Source of the DNA: an uncultured Spirochaetaceae bacterium
GTDB taxonomy: Bacteria > Spirochaetota > Spirochaetia > Treponematales > Treponemataceae
DNA: 64,000 nt
Reading direction: 5' to 3'
NCBI GenBank assembly: GCA_902792795.1
Contig: CADBBB010000002.1
Location: 47,326-111,325, forward strand
The notes below the pieces were generated by a model, which saw only the letters and a program-made list of their open reading frames with translations, had not been told where the DNA came from and ran no database searches. Position 1 is the first letter of the stretch; every line of letters starts with the position of its first letter. Positions 9,971 through 17,379 of the stretch are shown here, piece by piece. Both the position numbers and the translations under genes were made by a program.

Positions 9971-9999
9971 ATTCTATCAGATTGGGGCGGAATGTTCAA
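9971..9999 (-). promoter_or_regulatory. hisG promoter, leaderless type
   Basis: On the minus strand, TTGAAC (9999-9994), a 17-bp spacer and TAGAAT (9976-9971). Eight bases separate the -10 box from the hisG ATG, so transcription should start at or beside the start codon. It is back to back with the dipeptidase promoter, the two -35 boxes being 8 bp apart. Confidence 0.7.
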
Positions 10000-10007
10000 G
10001 GATTTCC

Positions 10008-10036
10008 TTGACAGCCGCCCGCTTTGTCGGTAAGGT
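10008..10036 (+). promoter_or_regulatory. Dipeptidase promoter, leaderless type
   Basis: TTGACA (10008-10013), 17 bp, TAAGGT (10031-10036). Only six bases separate the -10 box from the ATG at 10043. The same bases (AAGG) could instead act as a weak ribosome site for a longer transcript, so leaderless status is likely rather than certain. Confidence 0.6.
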
Positions 10037-10042
10037 AAAATT

Positions 10043-10693
10043 ATGTCTGACAAGTCGCCAATGGATTCTTCGGGCTTCGTTCTCTTAGCGGATTTTGTTC
10101 CGCAGATTGTGCAGGAAATCCGCTACTATTCCACATACAATTTTGTGGGCGACAGAATCGACGGCTACGAGGAGCCTTGCGCCCTTTTGACCAAGGAAGC
10201 GGCGCGCGCGTTAAAGGCGGCGGCCAACGAGCTTTGCGCGCAGGGCTACCGGCTAAAAGTTTTTGACGCGTACAGGCCGGCTTGCGCGGTAAAGCATTTT
10301 CAGCTTTGGGGAATGGAAGACTTGGACTTGCGAATGAAGCAGTTCTTTTATCCCGAAATCGAAAAGCAGGACTTGTTCAAAAAGGGCTACATCGCCGCGC
10401 GCTCAAGCCACACTCGCGGAAGCACAGTGGACCTTACCTTGCTTGACATGCAGACCGGAAAAGAAGTTGACATGGGCGGCCCCTTTGATTTTTTTGGTGA
10501 GAGGTCCCACCCCGACTGCAAGGACGTGACGGATGAGCAATACCAAAACAGAATGTTCTTGCAAGACGCCATGACGCGAAACGGCTTTGTTCCGCTGGAT
10601 TGCGAATGGTGGCACTTTACGCTAAAGGACGAGCCGTACCCCGACACTTATTTTGAGTTCCCGGTTTCGTCGGCGTATTTGAGAAAGGAATAA
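10043..10693 (+). CDS. D-alanyl-D-alanine dipeptidase (VanX/DdpX family)
   Basis: A 216-residue zinc peptidase of the M15D family that cleaves D-Ala-D-Ala. Visible are the zinc ligands of SSHTRGSTVD (His 123, Asp 130), the catalytic Glu and third ligand in CEWWH (Glu 188, His 191), and the substrate-binding YRP (Arg 78). No signal peptide is evident, so a cytoplasmic role in recycling cell-wall dipeptides is more likely than vancomycin resistance; no vanH or vanA neighbours are present. It is divergent from hisG. Confidence 0.92.
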   Translation: MSDKSPMDSSGFVLLADFVPQIVQEIRYYSTYNFVGDRIDGYEEPCALLTKEAARALKAAANELCAQGYRLKVFDAYRPACAVKHFQLWGMEDLDLRMKQFFYPEIEKQDLFKKGYIAARSSHTRGSTVDLTLLDMQTGKEVDMGGPFDFFGERSHPDCKDVTDEQYQNRMFLQDAMTRNGFVPLDCEWWHFTLKDEPYPDTYFEFPVSSAYLRKE

Positions 10694-10741
10694 AAAATTG
10701 CGGCGGGCGACGCGCTGAGGCCGCTCAATATTGGAGGAAAA

Positions 10742-11326
10742 ATGAAGGTAATTCTTTTTAACGGAAGCAGAAACGAAAAAGGCAGCACATACACGTCGCT
10801 AAAAATCGTGGCCGACGCTTTGGTCGAAAACGGAATCGAGGCCGAAATCTTTTGGGTTGACGGCAGAGCGCTTTCGGGCGAGATGAGGGAATTGGTTGAC
10901 GAGGCGCTGGAAAAAGTTCAGGAAGCCGACGGAATTGTTTTGGGCTCGCCGGTATACTACGCCTCTCCGTCCGGCGAGATGGTGGCCTTTTTGGACAGGC
11001 TTTACTGGGAAGGCGAAAAGTACCTTCGCTTTAAGCCGGCGGCCGCGGTGACAGTCGCGCGCAGGGCCGGAACCACCGCCACCCTTGACGTTTTGAACAA
11101 GTACATAACTTACGCGCAGCAGCCTGTCGTCACTTCACGCTACTGGAACATGACGCACGGCTCCAACGGCAGCGACGTTCTAAAAGACGAGGAAGGAATT
11201 CAGATAATGAAAACAATCGGCCGCAACATGGCTTGGATTCTAAAAAGCATTCAAGCCGGAAAGGCCGCCGGCGTTCCCCAGCCCGAGGCCGAAAAGAAGA
11301 TTTTCACCAACTTTATACGGGCGTAG
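10742..11326 (+). CDS. NADPH-dependent FMN reductase / flavodoxin-like protein
   Basis: A 194-residue flavodoxin-fold oxidoreductase. The FMN phosphate loop GSRNEKGSTY is at residues 9-18, and GSPVYYASPSGEM near 75-90 is the second flavin contact typical of the NAD(P)H:FMN reductase (iron-sulfur flavoprotein-like) family, though no cysteine cluster is present. GGAGG sits five bases before the ATG. It follows the dipeptidase by 48 bases and may be co-transcribed. The physiological acceptor is unknown. Confidence 0.88.
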   Translation: MKVILFNGSRNEKGSTYTSLKIVADALVENGIEAEIFWVDGRALSGEMRELVDEALEKVQEADGIVLGSPVYYASPSGEMVAFLDRLYWEGEKYLRFKPAAAVTVARRAGTTATLDVLNKYITYAQQPVVTSRYWNMTHGSNGSDVLKDEEGIQIMKTIGRNMAWILKSIQAGKAAGVPQPEAEKKIFTNFIRA

Positions 11327-11395
11327 AAAGCCTAAAACGCTGGCATCCGCGCCTTAAAACAACTATAATTTTAACAAGTCTTCTCTAAAAAAACA

Positions 11396-11424
11396 TTGAC
11401 AAATCGAGGATCTGCCCTTAGTAT
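11396..11424 (+). promoter_or_regulatory. Promoter of the large surface lipoprotein gene
   Basis: TTGACA (11396-11401), 17-bp spacer, TAGTAT (11419-11424). The predicted 5' leader is about 40 nt and includes a strong AGGAGGAGAG ribosome site before the ATG at 11471. Confidence 0.7.
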
Positions 11425-11470
11425 TGACTATGACTGCATTGTTATATTTTTTCTATCAGGAGGAGAGTTT

Positions 11471-14400
11471 ATGACAAAGACCCTTTTGTTTTTCATCGCA
11501 ATGTCAGCGCTTTTGCCGCTAGCGCTAATTTCATGCGACAATTCATCATCGCCGCCGGTCATTAATATTCCTATCACGACTCCAGTTGCAGGAAACGCCA
11601 GCGATTGGGACGGCGACGGCCTTTCCAATTTGGACGAAATGAACGTTCATCACACAAACCCCTATGACGCGGATACTGACGGCGACGGCTACAATGACTA
11701 TGAAGAAGCCGTGACGCTAAAAAACGAAAACACGAATAAGTTCAACCCCTTGATTGCCGACACGCCCGAAGTTCAAATCGAAATAACCGCAACTCCGGCA
11801 ATTACTCTGATCAAAACTATTTCAGAGGGACAAACGCAACAGGTGTCCGTTACGGAATCTACCGGCCAAACTAAAACTTCATCCACATCAAATTCCCGGT
11901 CAAGAACCGCTTCGTGGGAGGGCGGCTTTACTGTCGGCGCGTCCTACACGCATAACTGGGGAGTAACAAACGGCTCCGCCACGGATAGTTTGACTATAAG
12001 CGGAAGCACGTCTTGGAAATGGGTTCGCGGAAACACTTCTACATTCTCAGCAACCGAATCGTTTGCGCTGGCCCAAAGCTACGCCAACACAAAGGCGGAA
12101 TCGGCGACGCAAACCGTAAACTATACTGGCGGCGTCATTGGCGTTCCCGTAAAAATCAAGAACACCAGCAACATCGCTTATGTCGTGAAAAACATAACGC
12201 TTGAAGCCTATAAAATTTCCTACGACGGAAACAACGGACAGAACAGCTCGGCCGTGACAAACCTTTATCCTGGCTCGCAAGCAGCTGGAGCGGATCCAAC
12301 TGCTGCCAACGCGACTATTCCAGCCGGCGGCGAGGCGGAAATAAAATTTACCTCAGGCCAATTGCCTGTCGGCGCGATTGAATCAATCATGAACGGGCTT
12401 GTTGGCTTTAGGGTTGAAGTTTCCACGCTGCTGATTTCTTCAGAGGACACAAAGGACTTTACAAAAATCAAAACCGCCGTTGACGCGAAGGACGCGCTTT
12501 TGACGGTTGACTATGGCCCGTGCTTTGCCAGTACAAAAATGCCGATTGCAAACACCCTTCCAGAGCCAAAAAGCTTTCAAGTCGCCACAAAGCGAACGCC
12601 CGACTCTATTGCCGGCGCGGCGCCCAAATCTTATGACAAATTGACGCTTACCCAAGCGCTCGCGGACTGCCTTCCAAATGTCGTCGAATATTTTGAAGAC
12701 GATAGCGGCCATAAGATGATAAAAAAAATACACGGCGTCGAAGGAAAATTCACCAACGCTTCCGGCATGGAAGGCGACTGGTTTGTCGCGCATGTCTCTT
12801 ATGAAAACAGCCTGGCGAAAGTCCAATACTATGGGCCAAGCGCCGCTGACAAGTATTACAACGCGGACCAAATTTATGTCAGCGCCGGAGACGACATCAA
12901 CATCATGTACAGCGTTGACAAAGACGGCGACGGCATTCCTCTTCGCCAGGAGGAAATTTTTGGCACCGACGACGACAAGACCGACACCGACGACGACACT
13001 ATCAGCGATTACGCTGAGCTTACCGGCTGGACGGTTGCTTCCAATGGAATCAAAACTTGCTCAAACCCCGCGCTCGCCGACACCGACGGAGACGGATTGC
13101 CTGACAACACTGACCCTTATCCGACTATTTCCAACATCCTTTCAAACGCCTATCTAGAAAGCGTCGCCGTAAGCTACACGCCGTTCAGCAGGGCATCCTA
13201 TGACAGGGGCAAGAACATCAACCTTGACATAAGCATGCTGGATTCGTCCGTAATGAGAAACAGCGAATGCGAGGTGCTTAACCTTGCGTCCATTGATCAG
13301 ACCGCAACAAATCCCGACGGAACAAGCCAAATCGTCTACGCGCTAAAGGGCGGTGAAATCCCCAGCTCCGCCTTTGTCCTTAAGCCAAAAGTTCCTTACG
13401 GAATCGTCACATACAAATATTACCTCATAAACGGCTGGGCAGAAAAAGACAACAGCTACAACAGCGTCACGGGTGTAAAAACTTATGGAAACGCTACATA
13501 CGCCGGTTTTACGGCAGATGAATACAACAATAAAACCCTCCTGTCGGAGTTCAGTTCTGACGGAGTTTTGAACTGTCAAACTCTTCCGATAGGAAAATTC
13601 AAGATTGCGCTTAAGGCCACATCTTCCGACGGCTCAAAGACTGTTTGGTACGTGATTCGCTTTGACGCTCCGCTTGAAGTTCCTAACAACGCAAGGGCAA
13701 AAGTCACCGGAAGAAACGGCGAAAATGCGGAAGTCGCGCTTTCATGGGCGGGCGTTACCGACAGCCGCGTCACAAAAGTTCTTGTAGTGCGCTCGCTTGC
13801 AAGCGCCGCAAACGTGTCTTTTGTTCCTGAACATGACGCGATTGTGTCGGCAGAGGAACGGTCGCCTCTAACTGATGTGGAAACATCGCCTTTGTATTTG
13901 GTTTACGACAAGGATTCAACAACTTCTGCCATTGACCAAATCAAATGGGCAAGCGGCTGTTGGTATTATTTTTACACATACAATAAAACTGGCGACAATG
14001 AAATCACTGTAAGCTCTTTGGGAAGCCCGGTCAACGCCATCGCGGATTTGCCCGACTCATTCAATGTCACGGCTAAATTCAACATGCTTACAATTACTGA
14101 CGACTTTGGCGACGGCGGCCACACATTCGAGCTTAAGTGGGAAATCTGGAAGCAGCAAGATGGCGGCGTTGAAGAGCTTGTAAACAACCACACGGAAAAG
14201 TGGGAAGGCGACTATGACAATGTAAGAAAGCCAAATTGGTATTCTCTTGCAAACGAAGAAAGCGAGGCGATATTTGCCAACATAGACAAGAACAGCAACC
14301 ACTATCTTACGGTTCGCATTCGCTTGCGCGAAGTTGACGACGGCGGAAGCGACGACGACATAGACAACATCTATTTTGACTTGTTCTATAACGCTTCGAC

Positions 14401-14578
14401 AAAGAAGCTGACATACGACAAAAGCAAACACAATTCTGGCGCCAATTCAAGAAACTCAATGACGCCCGCAGAGTTTGTCTTTGGCCAGGCAACGCCGACC
14501 CGCTTTTACTTTGACCCCGAGGATGGAGAAGAAAGCGTAAAGGGCTACTTTGACCTTACGCTTACTTGGGGAAAGTAA
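11471..14578 (+). CDS. Large lipoprotein with thrombospondin type 3-like Ca2+ repeats, toxin-like layout
   Basis: A 1035-residue protein starting at 11471, chosen for the AGGAGGAGAG ribosome site and because it gives a lipoprotein signal ending LISC (Cys 22). DWDGDGLSN...DADTDGDGYND at about 45-80 and two further DxDGDG clusters near 480-560 are thrombospondin type 3-like calcium loops. Between them lies a Ser/Thr-rich stretch of alternating polar and hydrophobic residues (about 125-260), reminiscent of beta-pore hairpins. The C-terminal half looks like several beta-sandwich modules. Surface display is likely. I know no exact family; binary-toxin B components share a DxDGDG-then-beta-pore layout, but that link is inference. 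The gene stands alone and a strong terminator follows. Confidence 0.75.
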   Translation: MTKTLLFFIAMSALLPLALISCDNSSSPPVINIPITTPVAGNASDWDGDGLSNLDEMNVHHTNPYDADTDGDGYNDYEEAVTLKNENTNKFNPLIADTPEVQIEITATPAITLIKTISEGQTQQVSVTESTGQTKTSSTSNSRSRTASWEGGFTVGASYTHNWGVTNGSATDSLTISGSTSWKWVRGNTSTFSATESFALAQSYANTKAESATQTVNYTGGVIGVPVKIKNTSNIAYVVKNITLEAYKISYDGNNGQNSSAVTNLYPGSQAAGADPTAANATIPAGGEAEIKFTSGQLPVGAIESIMNGLVGFRVEVSTLLISSEDTKDFTKIKTAVDAKDALLTVDYGPCFASTKMPIANTLPEPKSFQVATKRTPDSIAGAAPKSYDKLTLTQALADCLPNVVEYFEDDSGHKMIKKIHGVEGKFTNASGMEGDWFVAHVSYENSLAKVQYYGPSAADKYYNADQIYVSAGDDINIMYSVDKDGDGIPLRQEEIFGTDDDKTDTDDDTISDYAELTGWTVASNGIKTCSNPALADTDGDGLPDNTDPYPTISNILSNAYLESVAVSYTPFSRASYDRGKNINLDISMLDSSVMRNSECEVLNLASIDQTATNPDGTSQIVYALKGGEIPSSAFVLKPKVPYGIVTYKYYLINGWAEKDNSYNSVTGVKTYGNATYAGFTADEYNNKTLLSEFSSDGVLNCQTLPIGKFKIALKATSSDGSKTVWYVIRFDAPLEVPNNARAKVTGRNGENAEVALSWAGVTDSRVTKVLVVRSLASAANVSFVPEHDAIVSAEERSPLTDVETSPLYLVYDKDSTTSAIDQIKWASGCWYYFYTYNKTGDNEITVSSLGSPVNAIADLPDSFNVTAKFNMLTITDDFGDGGHTFELKWEIWKQQDGGVEELVNNHTEKWEGDYDNVRKPNWYSLANEESEAIFANIDKNSNHYLTVRIRLREVDDGGSDDDIDNIYFDLFYNASTKKLTYDKSKHNSGANSRNSMTPAEFVFGQATPTRFYFDPEDGEESVKGYFDLTLTWGK

Positions 14579-14646
14579 AAAAGCCTCCGCCCTTTTTGCC
14601 TTGCAAACGATTGGCTAGCCGCCCCATTTTAGGGCTTGCCAGCGCC

Positions 14647-14683
14647 TGCCGCCGCCGCCTTTTCGCGCGGCGGCATTTTTTTT
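14647..14683 (+). terminator. Terminator of the large lipoprotein gene
   Basis: A 9-bp stem TGCCGCCGC/GCGGCGGCA (14647-14655 and 14667-14675) with an 11-nt loop is followed by a run of Ts. Confidence 0.8.
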
Positions 14684-14703
14684 GCAAAAAATTTAAATTC
14701 CTC

Positions 14704-14732
14704 TTGACAGATTATATTTGACGCAATATAAT
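14704..14732 (+). promoter_or_regulatory. Consensus promoter of the glutathione peroxidase gene
   Basis: A perfect consensus: TTGACA (14704-14709), 17 bp, TATAAT (14727-14732). The ribosome site AAAAGGAGG precedes the ATG at 14766. No operator-like palindrome is obvious. Confidence 0.85.
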
Positions 14733-14765
14733 ATCGTAAAAGCAAATGCGAAAAGGAGGCGATTT

Positions 14766-15308
14766 ATGGGCGTATACGATTATTCAGTTTTGGACGCAAA
14801 GGGAAACGAGGTTCAGCTTTCGGGCTGCAAGGGAAAGGTGATGATGATTGTGAACACAGCCACGGGCTGCGGCTTTACTCCCCAGTACAAGGACATCGAG
14901 GCCATGTACGAAAAGTTCCACGACAAGGGCTTTGAGGTCATCGACATTCCCTGCAACCAGTTCGCGGGGCAGACTCCCGGCACCGACGATGAAATCCACC
15001 AATTCTGCCAGCTAAAGTACAACACGCAGTTCCCGCAAATGAAAAAGTCCGACGTAAACGGCGAGAACCAGCTGGAGCTTTACAAATTCCTAAAATCGCA
15101 AAAAGCTTTTGAAGGCTTTGGAAAAGGCCCCGCCGCGCTTGCGATGAGCCTTATGCTTAAGAAAATCGACAAGGACTACAAGAACAATCCCGACATCAAG
15201 TGGAACTTCACAAAGTTCATCGTTGACAGGGAAGGAAACGTCGTCGCGCGCTTTGAGCCTACAGCCAAAATGGCCGAGGTTGAAAAATGCGTTGAGAGCC
15301 TTTTGTAA
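14766..15308 (+). CDS. Glutathione peroxidase-family peroxidase (cysteine form)
   Basis: A 180-residue thiol peroxidase. The active-site segment NTATGCGFTPQY contains Cys 35 encoded by TGC, so this is a cysteine and not a selenocysteine enzyme; the tetrad partners appear as Gln in the CNQFAGQTPG segment and Trp in KWNFTKF. Bacterial members usually take electrons from thioredoxin. The start at 14766 is preferred over the in-frame ATG at 14718 because of the AAAAGGAGG site and because 14718 overlaps the -10 box. Its 3' end overlaps the convergent hydroxyacid oxidase gene by 50 bases. Confidence 0.94.
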   Translation: MGVYDYSVLDAKGNEVQLSGCKGKVMMIVNTATGCGFTPQYKDIEAMYEKFHDKGFEVIDIPCNQFAGQTPGTDDEIHQFCQLKYNTQFPQMKKSDVNGENQLELYKFLKSQKAFEGFGKGPAALAMSLMLKKIDKDYKNNPDIKWNFTKFIVDREGNVVARFEPTAKMAEVEKCVESLL

Positions 15309-16167
15309 CGGATTCCAAAAAAGAACTAATTATCGGGCGGCCTAGCAAAATTTCCTCCCCACCTAACGCTAAAGCCGCCGCGATGTCTTCTTTTGAGCGC
15401 AGGCCTCCGTCTACCCAGACGGCGGCGGCGCTCTTTTTTATCCGCGCGATGTTGGCCAGCATGAATTCCGCCGTTGAGCCGATGTCGGTTTCAACGCGGC
15501 CGCCGTGGTTTGAGATGTAAGCGACTTCCGGCTTTAGCTCTTCTATTAAATCAAGGCTTTCTTGGGTAAAGACGCCCTTTACCACAAGCGGAAGCTTTGT
15601 CGCGCGGCGAAGTTCGTTCAACTGGGCGGCGGTCTTTTTTTCCAGGTGAACCTTGTTGCGCATCGTGACGATGTTGTAGGAATCAATGTCAACGCCTATG
15701 TATTCGGCCACGGGCATGGCCCATTCGGCGCGCTCCAAAAGTTTTTCTTGCGGGTAGGGCTTTAAAAAGACCGCCGCCTTTTTGGGCGTGGAAGCGGTTT
15801 TGTTCAAGGCTTGGACGGCCGCGATTCCGGCAAGCAGCTTGTTGTCGGGGCAGCCGTCGCCGACGCTAAGCTTTAGGCCAAGGCTGGCCGCAAATTCGTA
15901 GAAGGGCGCGTAAAAGGATTCCTCGTCGGGCCAGCCGACGTTTTCTTCCGCGCCCGTAATCGGGGCGAGCCTCAATTTTTCGGCGCTAAAATTTGCGGCG
16001 GCTTCTTGCAGTTTTTCTTGCGGGATTGACGGAAGAATTTTTTTCCAGCCTTCAACATTCAGCCTAAAATTCCTTCCTTCAAAAACGCCGCCCATTCCCG
16101 GAAGCTCGCCCGAACAGGCGGCTCCGTCGCAAACAGCGCAAAGGCGGCATTTAAAGTTTGCGGACAA
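15259..16167 (-). CDS. FMN-dependent alpha-hydroxyacid oxidase/dehydrogenase-like protein
   Basis: A 302-residue TIM-barrel flavoprotein of the lactate oxidase/isopentenyl isomerase type. ISNHGGRVETD holds the catalytic His and substrate Arg, WVDGGLRSKEDI and LLGRPII form the FMN phosphate site, and the N-terminus carries a Cys-rich stretch (CRLCAVCDGAAC) that could bind metal. It is shorter than classical members (about 350-380). The start is a TTG at 16167 with GGAG inside the end of the phosphofructokinase gene, two bases upstream, so the genes are coupled. The substrate is unknown. It overlaps the peroxidase gene tail to tail. Confidence 0.82.
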   Translation of the reverse strand: MSANFKCRLCAVCDGAACSGELPGMGGVFEGRNFRLNVEGWKKILPSIPQEKLQEAAANFSAEKLRLAPITGAEENVGWPDEESFYAPFYEFAASLGLKLSVGDGCPDNKLLAGIAAVQALNKTASTPKKAAVFLKPYPQEKLLERAEWAMPVAEYIGVDIDSYNIVTMRNKVHLEKKTAAQLNELRRATKLPLVVKGVFTQESLDLIEELKPEVAYISNHGGRVETDIGSTAEFMLANIARIKKSAAAVWVDGGLRSKEDIAAALALGGEEILLGRPIISSFLESVTKGSQRIFQPRPFWL

Positions 16168-16169
16168 TT

Positions 16170-17255
16170 TTAGTCTCCAAAAGAAGTTCCCAAGTGGCGC
16201 GCGGCCAAAAGCATCGGGTGGTCAAGGGGAACGTTCTTCACTTTGCCGGCAACGTCCTTTAACGGAACGCCGACAATCTTTTGGTCTTGCAAGGCGACAA
16301 GCTTTCCGAATTCTCCGCGGGCCAAAAAGTCGGCGGCGGCGCAACCGTACTGGCTGGCCAAAACTCTGTCATAGGGAGAAGGCGTTCCGCCGCGCTGCAA
16401 GTAGCCCAAGACGGTCACGCGCGACTCAAGGCTTGTGCGCTCTCCCAATTCCTTCGCCACGCGGTAGGCGATTGAGTAAGGCATTTCGGCGCGGGCTTTT
16501 TTGAACGACTTTTTGTCAAGCTTGGCTTCGTCCTTGCTGAGCGCGCCTTCGGCCACGACGACGATGGAAAATTCCTTTCCGTCTTCTTTGCGGCGCATCA
16601 CTTTTTCGGCCACGCTGTCGATGTCGTAGGGAATTTCCGGCAAAAGAATCACGTCTCCGCCGCCGGCGACTCCGGAATAAAGGCCAAGCCAGCCGGCCTT
16701 GTGGCCCATGACTTCGATTACCATTAGGCGGCTGTGGCTGTGGGCAGTTGTGTGTATGCGGTCGATGGCTTCCGTGGCGACGTCAAGCGCGGTGTGGAAG
16801 CCGAATGTCATGTCGGTGTGGACGATGTCGTTGTCGATTGTTTTTGGAAGGCCAACGACGTTAAGGCCTTCGTCGGCCAAAAGGCTGGCCGTGGTGTTGG
16901 TCCCGTTTCCGCCAAGGCACACAAGAGCGTCCAAGCCCCATTTTTTGTAATTCTTTTTTATCGCCTCGACCGGCATCATTTTTGCCACCGGATCGGGTTC
17001 CTTTGCCTTAAAAGGCTTTTCGCGGCTGGTTCCCAAAAGAGTTCCGCCTATTGTCAAAATGCCGCGCAAATCTTCGGACTTGAGCGGAACCATGTTGCCC
17101 TGCACAAGGCCTCGGTAGCCGTTTTGGATTCCAAAAAATTCCATTCCGTACTGAACCATTCCAGCCCGGCAAACTCCGCGGATGGCCGCGTTCAATCCAG
17201 GGGCGTCTCCCCCGCTAGTGAGGATTCCCACCTTTTTCACAGAAGTCTTGCTCAT
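16170..17255 (-). CDS. 6-phosphofructokinase, GGNGT type
   Basis: A 361-residue phosphofructokinase. GILTSGGDAPGLN opens the protein, GGNGT is at 115-119 and PKTIDND at 137-143; MGHKAGWLGLY and LPEIPYDID follow. The Lys in PKTIDND and the Asn where classical ATP enzymes have Asp (GGDG) leave the phosphoryl donor (ATP or pyrophosphate) uncertain. Firmicute paralogues with the same GGNGT signature are usually annotated as ATP-dependent. The promoter ends six bases before the ATG with no ribosome site, suggesting a leaderless mRNA. It is first in an operon with the FMN oxidase. Confidence 0.9.
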   Translation of the reverse strand: MSKTSVKKVGILTSGGDAPGLNAAIRGVCRAGMVQYGMEFFGIQNGYRGLVQGNMVPLKSEDLRGILTIGGTLLGTSREKPFKAKEPDPVAKMMPVEAIKKNYKKWGLDALVCLGGNGTNTTASLLADEGLNVVGLPKTIDNDIVHTDMTFGFHTALDVATEAIDRIHTTAHSHSRLMVIEVMGHKAGWLGLYSGVAGGGDVILLPEIPYDIDSVAEKVMRRKEDGKEFSIVVVAEGALSKDEAKLDKKSFKKARAEMPYSIAYRVAKELGERTSLESRVTVLGYLQRGGTPSPYDRVLASQYGCAAADFLARGEFGKLVALQDQKIVGVPLKDVAGKVKNVPLDHPMLLAARHLGTSFGD

Positions 17256-17261
17256 GGTTCA

Positions 17262-17290
17262 ATTCTACCATAATGGCGGAGCGATTTCAA
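17262..17290 (-). promoter_or_regulatory. Phosphofructokinase promoter, leaderless type
   Basis: Minus strand: TTGAAA (17290-17285), 17 bp, TAGAAT (17267-17262), then six bases to the ATG. Confidence 0.65.
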
Positions 17291-17313
17291 GCCAAAAAAA
17301 TCTTGCGAATTTT

Positions 17314-17343
17314 TTCCACATTCCGCAAAAAGCGTGTTATAAT
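17314..17343 (+). promoter_or_regulatory. Promoter of the acyl-CoA synthetase gene
   Basis: TTCCAC (17314-17319), 18 bp, TATAAT (17338-17343), giving a leader of about 30 nt with AGGGGC upstream of the ATG. The -35 box is weak. Confidence 0.55.
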
Positions 17344-17379
17344 AGAAATGTTATATCCATATAAAAATAGGGGCTTTAT

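Noticed and set aside
10043..10693. Vancomycin-resistance VanX
   Set aside because: The protein is of the VanX/DdpX family, but no vanA, vanH, vanS or vanR neighbours are present, so a recycling role is more likely.
14766..15308. Selenocysteine glutathione peroxidase
   Set aside because: The active-site codon is TGC (Cys 35), not TGA, and there is no in-frame TGA.
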